NCBI GenBank assembly: GCA_019400425.1
Contig: JAFREE010000051.1
Coordinates: forward strand, 1-64,000
Direction of reading: 5' to 3'
Length of the DNA stretch: 64,000 bases
Source of the DNA: Hymenochaete sp. R1
Taxonomy: Eukaryota > Basidiomycota > Agaricomycetes > Hymenochaetales > Hymenochaetaceae
Shown: positions 11,240 through 24,730 of the stretch, one piece after another
Numbering within the stretch: position 1 is the stretch's first letter
How the letters are laid out: each line of letters begins with the position of its first letter
Program-made: the position numbers and the translations under genes
Notes under the pieces: model-generated
Told to the model about the DNA's origin: nothing
The model's database searches: none
Seen by the model: the letters and a program-made list of their open reading frames with translations, nothing else

Positions 11240-13116
11240 GGGTTCCCTCGCTCTCTTTGCCCACTCACTCCCTCACCCTCACCCTCGCCCTCGTTTCGGT
11301 TCGTCGTTTTCTCGAGCGATTCTTGGGGAGAGAAGCCAGAGAAGCACGCGGGACGGAGATAAGTGATGAGAGGGTTCGTCCGGTGGAGGGTGGGTGGGGG
11401 GGGGGGGGAGGGAGAAGGTGGCCGTCGCGTCGTTACCTTTTTTTTTGGTCTCGTTCTCACTGAATTGTCGTTCTCAAGTGAGAGAGAGTGTGTGTGGCGC
11501 ACGGACTCGAAAGACGGGGTACTCGCTACTTTTACTAGTACAGCATGGATGTAATACTCATAGTGAGAGCGAGATTCGAGTACCAGTCATTTCGTGTTTG
11601 ACGAGGAAGTGCCAGTGGACCTGGTTGAGCCGAACCCGTAGTCAAAGTCAAAGCTATCGCCCATAGCCGTCGGACGGACAGTGGAAAGATAAGGGCTTCG
11701 GAGAAATAGATAAAAGGGCGCAAATACAAAGAAAACGCAAATGCAAATGTAAATGGTTGTCGAACGAGTTGGAGTGGATGCGACTCAAAGTGGCGCGGAG
11801 CTGAGATGAGGGAGACGTCCGCGGAGAAGGAGAGCTGAGATGAGCTGTTTTTTCTGTCGGTGTGTCGGTTGCTGAGGGGAAGTGAAGGAAAAGGAAAAGG
11901 ACAGGATGAAACGAGCGAGGCTGTGCTGACCGACCGGGCCGGAGAGAGATGAGGATATTAATATTAATGAATGGAATGAATGGGGCGTTGTCGCCCCGCA
12001 AGGATGTGGGGGCGGGATGGGATGGGACTCCTGTAGGACCCGGGTATTCGACATGTATGGAAATGCGGCGAGGACGAGCGTCTAAGACTCTAACGATAGG
12101 AATGACTTCGGAAATACTTTAATGCGCGAGACGCACGAAAACTCAGCGATAGTGGCGACCAGCTTGCTGCAGCTGCTCCTCAGCTTTCTTTCCTCGAAAT
12201 TTGAAAAGAAAGGAGAGACTATTAGTCATCGAAGACTCACTCACTCAGGAACGGCGGAAGCAGCAGCAATTATCACATGAGTTGAGTATCGGAAGGAACC
12301 GGAAGAGCGGGGAGATGAAAGATCCGGCACCGGTCCGAGATAACGGCTGCAACGGTAGGAACGGCCGAGAGGACCGGAAGACGGAGAGAGTCAAAGAGTG
12401 ATTGAGAGTGAGTGAAGGAGCGTCGTCGACGAAAATAAACAAAGACGTTTTAGAAAAAAAATTTGAGTGGAGTGCAAGCAGCTCATCTCGACTCAACTCT
12501 CTCTTGATCTCTTACCACCATCATCCTCCCATCCTATCCCCACACTTCCCGCTCTGCACAAAAAACACACGCAACCATCAGTCAACCCCGCGCTTCATTT
12601 CAATTACATTCACCTTACAGCCCAAACAGGTTCTCGCCGGGGTTTCCCCGCTTTTACAACTCACTCGTCTTCCCCTTCTCCCTCATCCTCACCTCACCCT
12701 CCTCCTCCTCTTACCTACTACTTACTCTCCCTCACTATATTTTCTCTCCCTTCTCTCTCTCACATTTCCCTTCTCTCATCCTTGCTATTCATCATGTCCA
12801 ACTAAAGCAACACCCTGTTTCTCTTTCCCCTGCCAACTCATAACGTCTAGACACATAGAACTTCTCATCTTCATCTCTCTCTCTCTTGCTCTTTTGCTCC
12901 CTTTTCTTTCTCTTTCTTATTGCCATCTGCTGCCTTCTCCCGTACGATCTCATTCAAGACCCCCTCGCACGTCCTTCCTTCCTTTCCTTCCACTCACACA
13001 TCACCCTCGGTCATCTCGACTCCCCCGATACACGCTTTCCGTTCTCCTATTAAACGCTCCAACTCTCGGCCTGCCTCATCTCCCCTCCCCCACCCTCCTG
13101 CCCTTCCTCTCAGACG

Positions 13117-15756
<2,640 letters not shown>

Positions 15757-16631
15757 ACGGGAATAGGAATCGGGGTCGGGGTCGGTGTTATGTTGGGGTT
15801 GTGGGTGGTGTGGTATTGTCGACGGAAAGGGGGGATGTGGTTTGTCGGGAAGTGGTGATGTCTTACGTGCTGCGTGAAGCCTTTTAAATTTATTCGTTTC
15901 TCATTCTTCTCTTACCTTCTTGCATTACTCTCGACTCAACTTCCTATCTTGTCTTGTCTACCCACGTTCCACTCAATCTCTCAACTTGAAGCATCGTATG
16001 TCTGGAATCTCTGCTCACCTAGGACCTTTTAGACGTCGGTGGTTATTTCTTCTTGTTTTATCTTTTCTTTCTTTTCGTTTCTTTTCGACTCTTGTTTGTT
16101 TGTTTTTCGTTTGCTCGTACGTACGTTTGTACCCGTAATACTTGTGTGTTTAGATGTGTGCGTGAATGTCTGCATGTCATGTCTGTTTCCTGGGAAGACG
16201 ATCTTGTTCGCTGTTTGGTGTTTTTCTTTCTTTCTTTCTTCTCTTCTATCCCCCTTCCGCCCCTTCTTTCACATCACTGTCTTACTATATATGCAGGCCT
16301 AGATGTCGTATGTTTATCGGGTTTGTGAAGTTTATGCTTGTGTTGTTAGCCGTTAGCCCTTTCACCGTCGTTGTCGTTTCTCCCATGTTTATCTTTGACT
16401 ATTGTACTCTTGTACTCGCAGACATGCTCAGAGCAGTGATCCATGATACTGTCTTCATTCCCTCTATTTCTTCCAATGACATGCCTGAGGTTTTGAGACA
16501 CACGGAAGGACCAGCGCTTGGACCCACAACGTTGATCGTTGATCGTGAAATGATCGGAGGACGGGCTGAACGCGACCTGGGCTGAACACACACAAAAGCT
16601 GAATTGGTTCTCTTTTGCCACTCATGTAACT
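15757..16631. other. 3' flank of CreA-like gene and promoter of the next gene
   Basis: This 875-nt stretch is T-rich (typical 3' UTR) up to about 16300, followed by a plain region before the ATG at 16632. I see no gene. Confidence 0.5.
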
Positions 16632-18233
16632 ATGTCTGAACGCCTCAATGACGGTACGTCACCCTCCCTTCCCTCCTCTCTTCCCTTCTCAGCTTACCAT
16701 GAACCTATATCACGACGACCGACGACCGACAACCAACAACCGACACCCACCCACCTCCTACCCCAGAGGCCCTCACCTCCACCCTCAACGCCCTCCTCAC
16801 CGCCCTCCACATCCCCCTCACCCTCTCCTCCCCCCTAGACCTCACCCCCTCCCTCATCCTCGCCCTCTTCGAGTCCACGCTCCGCACCCGGCTGCCCCTC
16901 CCGCCCTCCACACGCACGAGCGCGACGTACGCCGCGAAGGTGGCGTGCATGAAGATCGTGTTGGGGGTGTTGGAGGACGACGTGCTTGGGGTGGATGTGG
17001 GGCTTGAGAGGGTTGATCCGAGGAGGGTGGCGGAGGGGAGGGGGGAGGAGGTGAGGTATCTTGGGAGGGTGCTTTGTTGGCTTGGGAGGAGGGTGGGGTG
17101 TTTGGGGGAGGTGGTGGGGGTAGGGGTGGGTGGGGAGGATAGGCCTGTTATGACGGGGTTGGGGTCGGGGTTGGGGACAAGTGGGGATGGGGGGATGAAG
17201 GATGGGGGGCGGTCGAAGTCGGTGGTGGGAGGGAGTACTAGGGATAAAGCTAAGGATGGGAAGAAGGAGAAGGAGAAGGAGAAGGAGGCGAATGAGGAAG
17301 AGGACGTGTTTGGGCCTGTGGGGAGGGTCCCGCCGAAACCGATGTCGCCGTCCATCTCATCGATGAGTCGCGATTCGTCGTTGTTGCACACACTCGGCAC
17401 GGACGAGTCGCACACCGCCATGAGCGTGCACGACGGTCTCTCAATCGAAGACGAGGGCACCTATAACATCAACGACAACACCTACGACGATGTATCGTTT
17501 TTTGACGCTGACTCGTTTTCGATTCTGAGGGCACGGGATGGGGATGTCCTGGACCGTTCGCGAGTGAGGGATTTCCCTGCGCATGAACACCCGGATGGGG
17601 ACGAAGAGGGGGAGACGGTCGACCTGGACGAAGTTGCGGAGTATCTGAACTCGAACTCAAAGTCACCTCAACCTCAACCTCAGCCTTCTTCTTCGGCGAC
17701 GCCTTCGTCGAACAGGCCAGGCTCGCAAAGGAGACCTATCAGGGTACCTTCGAGGCGGTACGACTCGGACTCAGACGAGGAAGGCGACGATGAACCGATC
17801 GAGGAAAGCTTTTGCAAGTGCGCGCATGAGGAACTACCTCCTGTTCGGAGGGCTGGGTACCTCGATAGGGTGGATTTCGACGAGGAGTTACGGTCGTATG
17901 AGGCTCAGAGGCGCTCGACGCGTACACCGACGGCATCTATGCGCGTGCCTTTACCTTCTTCCGCACGCTCGAGGCGGCGGTTTCCCGTAAGTTCGTTCTC
18001 ATTGACTTCAACATAACGAGGCATATATACCATGGTTTTTTTATTAGAACATAGACTACAGGACGCCTTCTCGCCCCTCCTCGACGCCTGGAAACATGAA
18101 CCTGAACTCGAACGGAGCTTCGTCATCGCCAACGCCGATTATCACGCGACATAACTCTCCGACTCAGTATACTCTCGCGTTATTGGACGAGCGGGCCCGT
18201 CTTCTTGCGGAGATTGCTAGACTCAAACTTTGA
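16632..18233 (+). CDS. Uncharacterised 475-aa protein, DUF5745-like N-terminus
   Basis: Exons are 16632-16653, 16767-17986 and 18048-18233 (476 codons). Residues from about 8 to 120 are Leu-rich and helical (EALTSTLNALLTALHIPLTL, then YAAKVACMKIVLGVLEDDVL and RYLGRVLCWLGRR). This resembles the calponin-homology-like DUF5745 domain of basidiomycete cytoskeletal/centrosomal proteins; the match is from memory and tentative. The middle is disordered, Gly/Ser/Asp-rich with a KEKEKE patch. The C-terminus is again helical and ends LLDERARLLAEIARLKL, a probable short coiled coil. The 22-nt first exon and the TTATTAG acceptor of exon 3 are set by phase: the alternative acceptors give premature stops or a C-terminus that does not fit. 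A role in spindle-pole or microtubule structure is speculation. Confidence 0.75.
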
Positions 18234-21200
18234 TTTGGTTTATGTGGATCGTGGATTTGGGATCTTGAATGGGATTCGATTTGTGCGGAGGGTCGGGTGA
18301 GAGGGCCTCCATCGACGAGTGGTTGGTTGCCTTTCTTTTTCCCCGCACGGTCGTGGGTTTATGTGAGGTGAGGGTTGGTTTCGAAAGCTCTTTGTGAAGG
18401 ATGATTATTCTATTGCTAGATCGTGTTTGATGTTACCGTGATGCACTCATTTATTCTGAATTACCGTTCGATGACTTTCCTGCAGGTTCTAATTGATCTG
18501 ACTGGTTGGTTTTTTCGTCTAGGTTGACCTTGTTTTATCCACTTGGTAGTTTTGGACGCGTCCTAGGAATACTTTGTACGTGTACATTTCTTGCTTTATT
18601 TGACGTATAAAAATGATTAGCTTGTTGCCTTTTTTTGAACTCGACGTGTTATCTTTTGTTTTATTCTGACTTGCCTTTTCTGTCACGTTTATTGTAATTT
18701 TTGCCTGATATTTTTCATTTGGCTTTTACGCTCCAGATATCACGTTTGAAACGGATCTCTAGCGTGAGTGATATCTGTCTTCGGCTTTCGCTTTCTTGAG
18801 AGGCAGCAAAACATGATGTTACAAACTATTCCCTTCCATCAGAAGCCACATGTTGATTTTCCGTCTGATCTATACTCTCAATTTCATTTCTTGACCATAT
18901 TTTCGAATCCGTTGAATGACATCCTTTTCTTCACCAGGTACCTGTTGAGAGCACCCAACCCCAAATCCCATTCCCTCCCCTCATTCTCATAGAAGTGAGC
19001 ACTCTTACACTTCCCTTTGTCTCTGAACGCGCAAGGACGCACCCGTAGATGATGGAATGCAATTAACCAGATTCAGAAAAATCCCTTTGTGATGAGCTTT
19101 TTTTCATTTACTCCAACTTGTCATCTGAGTTTTCCTTTTTTTTCTGCTTTGGATTGGAATTGTGTGTGATGCTGATGGCTTTATATGCAGATATTGGTTC
19201 GGTTTGGCTCGGTTGGGGGACTCGAGGCTCGAGCTGGTTCTTGCTGCTTGCTGTATTGTGGAATAGGGGTGTTTTCTTTCTGGCTTTAGCCTCCGTCCTT
19301 TTATCTTTCGACCTTCCGGTTTCTCAATACGATTGCGTAGCCTTTCTATAATGTTTCCGGATATGTGCGTTTTCGTTTTCGTCTTCGTTTTTTTCGTATT
19401 GAATCAAGGCTTCCGCTTTTTCCTGAACGATGAATGATGATATTGTATTTTCTTTTGTAGATGTAGATAAATTGCGATAACGGAGTGGCTTAATCTTTTG
19501 GTCTTTTATATCCGTGTTTTTTGTGTGTGTTTTCGGAGATGAGGTGCAACTGGAAGGGGCATGCATCTACCGCGACATCTACGGCGTGTCACCTTCAAGG
19601 TTAGGCTGGCTTCTTTCCTTCGCCCGCGACGGTGTTTCAGCTTCTTTGTGAGTGCCGGTTCGCTCTTTATACAACGTAAGGAGATCATTTGACAACGTCT
19701 TTGGTAGGATATGGATTACATTACAGGTACCCGCCATGCTCTTTTTTTGGCGCCTATCAATATGGAGAGGGAAAGGCACTGGCAGTTTGTTGGGTACAGT
19801 TACGGCGGGACATGATTCGACGTTGTAGAAGTTAATACCTTTGCGTTTTTAGGTGAATTGGACGGGCTCGTCTTTTTGAAGGGAGAGCTGGGGTTGATAT
19901 TGGATCGGGATTTTCAAGTTGGTTGCGATTTCGATTTCGATTGCTAGCGTGGACTCTGGACTCTGGAGGAGGTTTTCTGGATTGGGTGCAGGATTGATTA
20001 GATGAAGCTGAAGCTCATTCGGTTGGATGTGTCGGGCAACTCTGGTACTGCTTGTTCGCGCGACCGTGCCAGTGAGTGAGGTGAGGTGAGGAACTTTTTT
20101 TTTCGAGTCTTTGAAGAAAGGCGTTTGTTCAAGTTGACGTTTCCATGACGTGGACTTGGAATTGGACTTGTATTCGATTTTCTTTTTTTTTCTTTGTTCG
20201 ATGTTTCATTGCATATCTTCAATGACTTGACTGACTTTCTTTATCTGTGTTTAGATCGGTCGGTTTTGTTCCCGTTGCCAGTACCAGCGGCTTGGGGGGT
20301 GGCTCCGTCGTTGCGAGTGAAAGTGTATGTGCACGTCTTTTTTGCTCCGTTTAGTGTACCAGAATGATGTGGTTGTGTTGAGCTACTTTTTTGAAACTTC
20401 GAAAACATGTTGAATTTTTTTAAAAAAACCTGACTTTCTGCTCCTTACTCCTTACTGCCAGTGTGCTTGTTGTGATCTTTTACTGACTTGTTTCATCCGT
20501 GGTTTTTACGCCACAACCAGGATGTTCGATTCGATTGAAGTACGGATATGAGTGCTGTTCGACCCCCTCCCCCACTGGCAGGCCCCTTTCGCAAGACAAA
20601 ATAACGGTATGATAGTACGAGTTCGGTTGGGTTCTATCTGTCTCGTATGTTGACTCCCCTACTACCTGATCTGCCCTTTCATCCTTTCTCTCGCTCGTGT
20701 TGTTGCCAGTGAATGCGCTAACAGGCGTCCTTGTCTTTTACCAGATATTTGCCAAGCGACCTCATTGGCAATACTAATTTCACTTGCTCGTCCCCCCCCC
20801 CCCCCCGCGGAAAAAAAAGCGAATGTTCCGATTTGTTTCGTTTTGTTTTCGAGTGTGCGAAAGTGCCTACCCTCCAAGATGTGATTCGAGTACCCAGATT
20901 CGACATGAGACTCGGAGTCCTCTACCGAACGGTCGTTTATTCCCAGACCGATCCACTAGTACTACGATTGCATGTAGAGATAATGTAATGAATTCATTCG
21001 CGGACATCAGCCGATTCTTGCTGTGGGTCGGGGTTCGTTTCATTACTGGTTCCATTTTCTTTTTCGAATGTGCTTTGCCTGGTTTTCCATTTTATGATCG
21101 GATTCTTGTGAACGATGATAGCACTTGTCATATGTTGAAAGGCTACAATCTCAAGCGATCACGTCCGAGGATGGTTTGAAGTCATAGTAACCCCAATACT

Positions 21201-21422
21201 TCACGTTGAAATTGGAGGGATTGTGCAAGGCAAGGCAAGCATGAGGCATGACCCATATGGCGAGTTGACCAGAGCTTCATATGCTTCCAGGCATCAACCC
21301 ACCTGCAGTGCCGGTCAGTATTACTGGGCAACGAACACAAATTTTGGAAGAAGGATTATCATAAGCATAGATTACAAGTATACGAGAACGAATAAATACA
21401 GTTGGGAGTGAAGGTGAATTTT
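18234..21422. other. 3.2-kb gene-free region
   Basis: The first 1.5 kb is T-rich with many short T tracts. The rest resembles the 7-12 kb region, with five exact CACTGGCA/TGCCAGTG words between 19777 and 20711 and a GACTCGGA at 20909. No frame here has splice support or similarity to a family I know. Confidence 0.55.
20792..20806 (+). repeat. Poly-C tract (15)
   Basis: A run of 15 C followed by GCGG and an A run. It marks low-complexity intergenic DNA, and its length may be a sequencing estimate. Confidence 0.8.
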
Positions 21423-22465
21423 TCAATCCACCTTACGAGCCCAGCGGCGACCACTTGGCGAGCCAAACCGCTGCTGACCAACTGGCGAAGCAGGTTGCAC
21501 AACAATATCGACCGTCCCAGGTCCCTGTACAAACTTCTCGCTTCCGATATCCAATCCCTTAGCTTCACCGACAACGTCCTGTCCTTTACCCCAGTACATC
21601 CACATCTGCGCTCCAAGCACGACGTTCAACGCCAACGCCGTCGCGAAACCCAAGAATAGAAGCGGGTCGCCGACCTCCGTGCTGGTCGTGAATAGTCTTG
21701 CAAGGCAGCCCGCGATCTGGGAGATAATCGCGAAGGCGGATAGCTGGCCCGTCGAGCGCGCGCGGTGGTTGGTGATGATTTGCGGGAGCTTGGAGAAAAC
21801 GCTGAGGGGGAAGGTGGAGAGTTGGAGGAGGGCGAGGGCTGGTTTTGGGACGAGGGAAAGGAGGGAGGCGCCGGACACGAGGGCGAGAAAGGTGAGGAAG
21901 GCATTTAATAGGGAAGGTTGCGTTCGGCGGGTTGTTGCAGATGAAGGGGCGGATAAGGAGGGAGGGGAAGGGTAGTAGCTCATGAGGATGGTGATAAGGG
22001 CGTTTTGAAGAGTGAGGAAGAAGTTCTCGCCGTAGGTAGAGAAAGGGAACTCGTTGCGGTAGGAGTAGGCGAGGGTGATGGCATAGGAGAAGGTCTCGAG
22101 CACGTAGGCTGCGAAGGAGAGGCCTCGCGCTGAACGTGCTCGAAGGACTGTGAGTTGAGTGTTTACCTGTCAGCCCTTTTTGTGAAAAATAAAAAGGTAA
22201 AAGTGGGCTCACTGATGATGAGCTGGGGAACTTTCATGATGGACCCGCCAACAACGATGCCTATACCGAGTCCCTTGGACACCGCATACTTCAGGCAGTC
22301 GACGTCACCGACGTTAAGTTCTTCAATGAGGGAAACGTAGCATTTCTGGAAAGACTTTCATGAGGTCCTCGAGCAAAACATGGTTTGGCTAGTTCTTACC
22401 TCGCCAATGATAGACACGGCAGGCTCACGAAGGAACCAGGGCAAGTTTTTTGTGATGGCGGTCAT
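21423..22465 (-). CDS. MPDU1: Mannose-P-dolichol utilization defect 1 homologue (PQ-loop), 307 aa
   Basis: Exons are 22465-22400, 22345-22213 and 22147-21423 (308 codons). The protein has two PQ-loop repeats. The first reads IMKVPQLIIILRARSARGLS and the second FSKLPQIITNHRARSTGQLS. They sit in a multi-pass hydrophobic protein with about seven membrane segments, as in MPDU1/Lec35. Family members in the ER membrane are needed for use of dolichol-phosphate-mannose and -glucose in N-glycan, O-mannose and GPI-anchor synthesis. Length is slightly above that of animal MPDU1 (about 247 aa); the extra residues are a Ser/Pro/Thr-rich loop before the second PQ repeat and a C-terminal tail. It is divergent from the small gene at 22789 with a 323-nt shared upstream region. 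Confidence 0.9.
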
Positions 22466-22788
22466 GGCACCGATGTTGTGGGGTCAAAGTCAAAGGACGA
22501 AGAAGAGTTGAGAAACGCGTTCCCGATTTCCGCGACGTGTCTCTTTGAGTCTTTCCAAATTTGATTGCATAGTGTCGATCATTAAACTCTAAATTCTATT
22601 TGAACCCGGAACGTTCGCACTTTGATCTGTTTCATTTTCTCCTTCATGAAGCAGCGAAACAAAGCACGATAACCAGACTTACTCGAAACACACATGTCAA
22701 ATTCTCTCTGATATATTTGTGCAGTCTGGTCTAGAACGATGCTTAAAGCCTCAGATTCGGTTTGAGAAGGCCATTCCTATAACCCACG
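22466..22788. promoter_or_regulatory. Shared divergent upstream region
   Basis: This 323-nt interval lies between the MPDU1 homologue (minus) and a small gene (plus), so it must hold both promoters. No motif stands out. Confidence 0.4.
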
Positions 22789-23055
22789 ATGAGCTCCGTC
22801 AGAAACGACCAATCCGTCTCAAGATCCAGTATCCACAAAGGCAGCGTGGCTTTCGAGGATGACGCTGAAGAGATTGGAGGCAGGAAGCCGCTGCCTCGGC
22901 GGCTCAGAGACAAGGTCAGCAGTACTTCCCGTAACAAGGAGCTCAGGCGCAAGGTTCCCACCAAAGAAGGCGACGTCAGTAAGCCGAAGAGAAGAGGGAC
23001 ACTAGCCGACATATCGGAGCGTAACAAATCGACCGAAAGGATGGCTGATGACTGA
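22789..23055 (+). CDS. Small basic protein, 88 aa, first of a tandem pair
   Basis: A single exon of 88 codons starts MSSVRNDQSVSRSS. The core SVAFEDDAEEIGGRKPLPRR followed by LRDKVS is shared with the next gene (SVSFDEKVSQIGGKKPLHER, IKDKFS), and both end in a similar segment (SERNKSTER / MSRNVSIES). It is highly charged and probably disordered, with no membrane segment or Cys. The shared core in two adjacent single-exon frames of different length argues that both are real genes born by duplication. The function is unknown. Confidence 0.65.
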   Translation: MSSVRNDQSVSRSSIHKGSVAFEDDAEEIGGRKPLPRRLRDKVSSTSRNKELRRKVPTKEGDVSKPKRRGTLADISERNKSTERMADD

Positions 23056-23416
23056 AGGCGTTTGGGGAGGGATTGTAGGGCTGTTGCTGGGCTGAAGGCC
23101 TGGATGACTATGACTCTGTCAGCACCTCTGACTTTGAGGTCTGAGACGAGTCTTGGTTCCTATCATGTACGTCCGATGAAATGCGAGCTCTTGTCTTCAT
23201 TTTATTTCCCCTTTGTCAAAATTTAAACTGAAAAATAGCTTCATTAATACCTTTCTCAACTCTCCTCTACCCCGCTGATATCGTTTTGTGTCAAGAAGCT
23301 GCAAAGAAAAGCTTTGTTGCATCCGCCTCTCTGACTTTGCTCAGACAATTTTGCGCCGTTCAGGCTGGCCATCAATCTTTAAACTCAGCCTTAGTTGCGC
23401 CTCTTCCATAACCATA
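23056..23416. other. Spacer between the tandem small genes
   Basis: This 361-nt spacer ends in a short stretch (CCATAACC-like) that resembles the leader of the first copy (CCTATAACC). This suggests the duplicated unit included some promoter. Confidence 0.4.
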
Positions 23417-23785
23417 ATGAGCACAGGCAGCGGCAAAAGGTCGTCGCTGAAATCTGGATCTGGCGGATCTAGGAAGAGCGTCTCGTTCGACGAGAAGGTT
23501 TCACAGATAGGTGGGAAAAAACCACTGCATGAACGCATTAAAGACAAGTTCAGCCCTGGCAAGAGCCACGAGGAGGAGGACGGGAAAGAGCTCGAAAGAG
23601 TGGTTTCCATACACGAGGAAGGGTATACCGGCAAGAAGCTGCACTATACAGGTAAAGAGGAAGGAAAGAAAGGGAAGAAGGCAAACTCGAGATCGTTGGT
23701 GGATCAGATGAGCCGTAACGTGTCGATTGAAAGCCTCGTAAACTCTGAGGGCGAGGAGGCGGAAAGCGGGAAAGAGTCAGGTTGA
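23417..23785 (+). CDS. Small basic protein, 122 aa, second of a tandem pair
   Basis: A single exon starts at 23417 (MSTGSGKRSSLKSGSGG). An in-frame upstream Met at 23288 adds residues that do not match the paralogue, so I prefer 23417. The core SVSFDEKVSQIGGKKPLHER aligns with SVAFEDDAEEIGGRKPLPRR of the upstream copy. An acidic/basic insert (EEEDGKELERVVSIHEEGYTG) and a Glu-rich tail make it longer. It is likely disordered, with many Ser next to basic residues. I recognise no family. Confidence 0.65.
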   Translation: MSTGSGKRSSLKSGSGGSRKSVSFDEKVSQIGGKKPLHERIKDKFSPGKSHEEEDGKELERVVSIHEEGYTGKKLHYTGKEEGKKGKKANSRSLVDQMSRNVSIESLVNSEGEEAESGKESG

Positions 23786-24730
23786 AGAGGCCGATTTGAT
23801 AAAGGGACTGGAACCTAATGACGACAGCAGTCGAATATCGAGTTCGTTGTGACCTTCTGGTCTCTACATCATATGATATGTTTCTTCGTTCCTAACGAAT
23901 ACTAAGCACCACTTCGCGTCTTTGAGGGGCACAACTTGAAGTTGAAGATGCCTCAGTTGCATCCCCTTACTTTGCATGTTGCAGCATGTAAAGCTGTCGC
24001 CAATACCCTGATAAGCGACACTCTTGAGCCCACCCGCCAAAATTTATATTGGTACTAACAGCAAATTATAATGAAGAAGAGACATTCTACTGAGACGGAC
24101 TAATCAGCCCCCATTCCAATGTGTCCTGAGGTGGCCCTAAAAATAGCAGTCACCGGTCAGCCCACTGGCAAGCGGACTGCTTCAAAACCCATGTTGTTCG
24201 CAACGTCCCAACCCCCACCTTCTTCCTCTGCCCCCCACCACCTCTTCCACGGCAATTCGTCCATTGCAGTCCACTTGCCCTATTCACTTTTACTCATCTG
24301 GATCACCTCGTCGCTCGACGACATCTATCGTATATCCTCTCGTACTCTCACTGCAGCTGCGATCTCTCTCAGGCTGGACTCAGGACTTAGCTTATTTGTG
24401 TCCTGGTGCCACCCGATGTCGCCATTGTTGAACATTCTCGGGGGAGTTAAGAACAATACACAGATCACTGGCACGAGCTCTCGCGGAGCACTGGGTCTCT
24501 TTACTAAAGATACTCCCCTCATTCACTCTGATCCAAGTATCTCGAACGGTATGTTTACCTCGCTCCTCGCTGGTTCAAAACGATCTCATTCCCGAGGGCT
24601 GACACTTACTATGATTCTGTGCCATTCAATCCAAGACCAGACCGAAACGAGGCTCGTAGGGTTTCACCAGCCTCACGCCATTGACATTCCACCAACAGTT
24701 TTCCCCAATGCCCCCTCCCCATTCAAATCG
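23786..24730. other. Downstream flank of MFS copy 1, similar to the flank of copy 2
   Basis: This stretch holds one CACTGGCA at 24163. From about 24110 it shares scattered similarity, in the same order, with 27040-27685 behind the second transporter: the words CCATTCCAATG, GACTGCTTCAAAACC, GGTGCCACCCGA and CTACCAGCCTCA-like. I see no convincing gene on the plus strand; the long open frame here is not supported by splice sites or composition. Confidence 0.5.

Larger units (their letters stand above)
7206..13116. other. 5.9-kb gene-free, low-complexity region upstream of the CreA-like gene
   Basis: There is no frame here with family similarity or credible splicing. The region holds many short simple repeats: GTC/ATC runs near 8200, GGAGTC runs near 9570, AAAAG/AAGAG runs near 9125 and 9790, AACGA runs near 10750, G tracts at 10431-10444 and 11396-11408, and a GATC run at 11215-11239. 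Ten exact copies of CACTGGCA/TGCCAGTG and five of GACTCGGA/TCCGAGTC lie in it. The last 600 nt are C/T-rich and probably form the promoter and long leader of the zinc-finger gene. Its length fits a heavily regulated transcription-factor gene. Confidence 0.6.
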
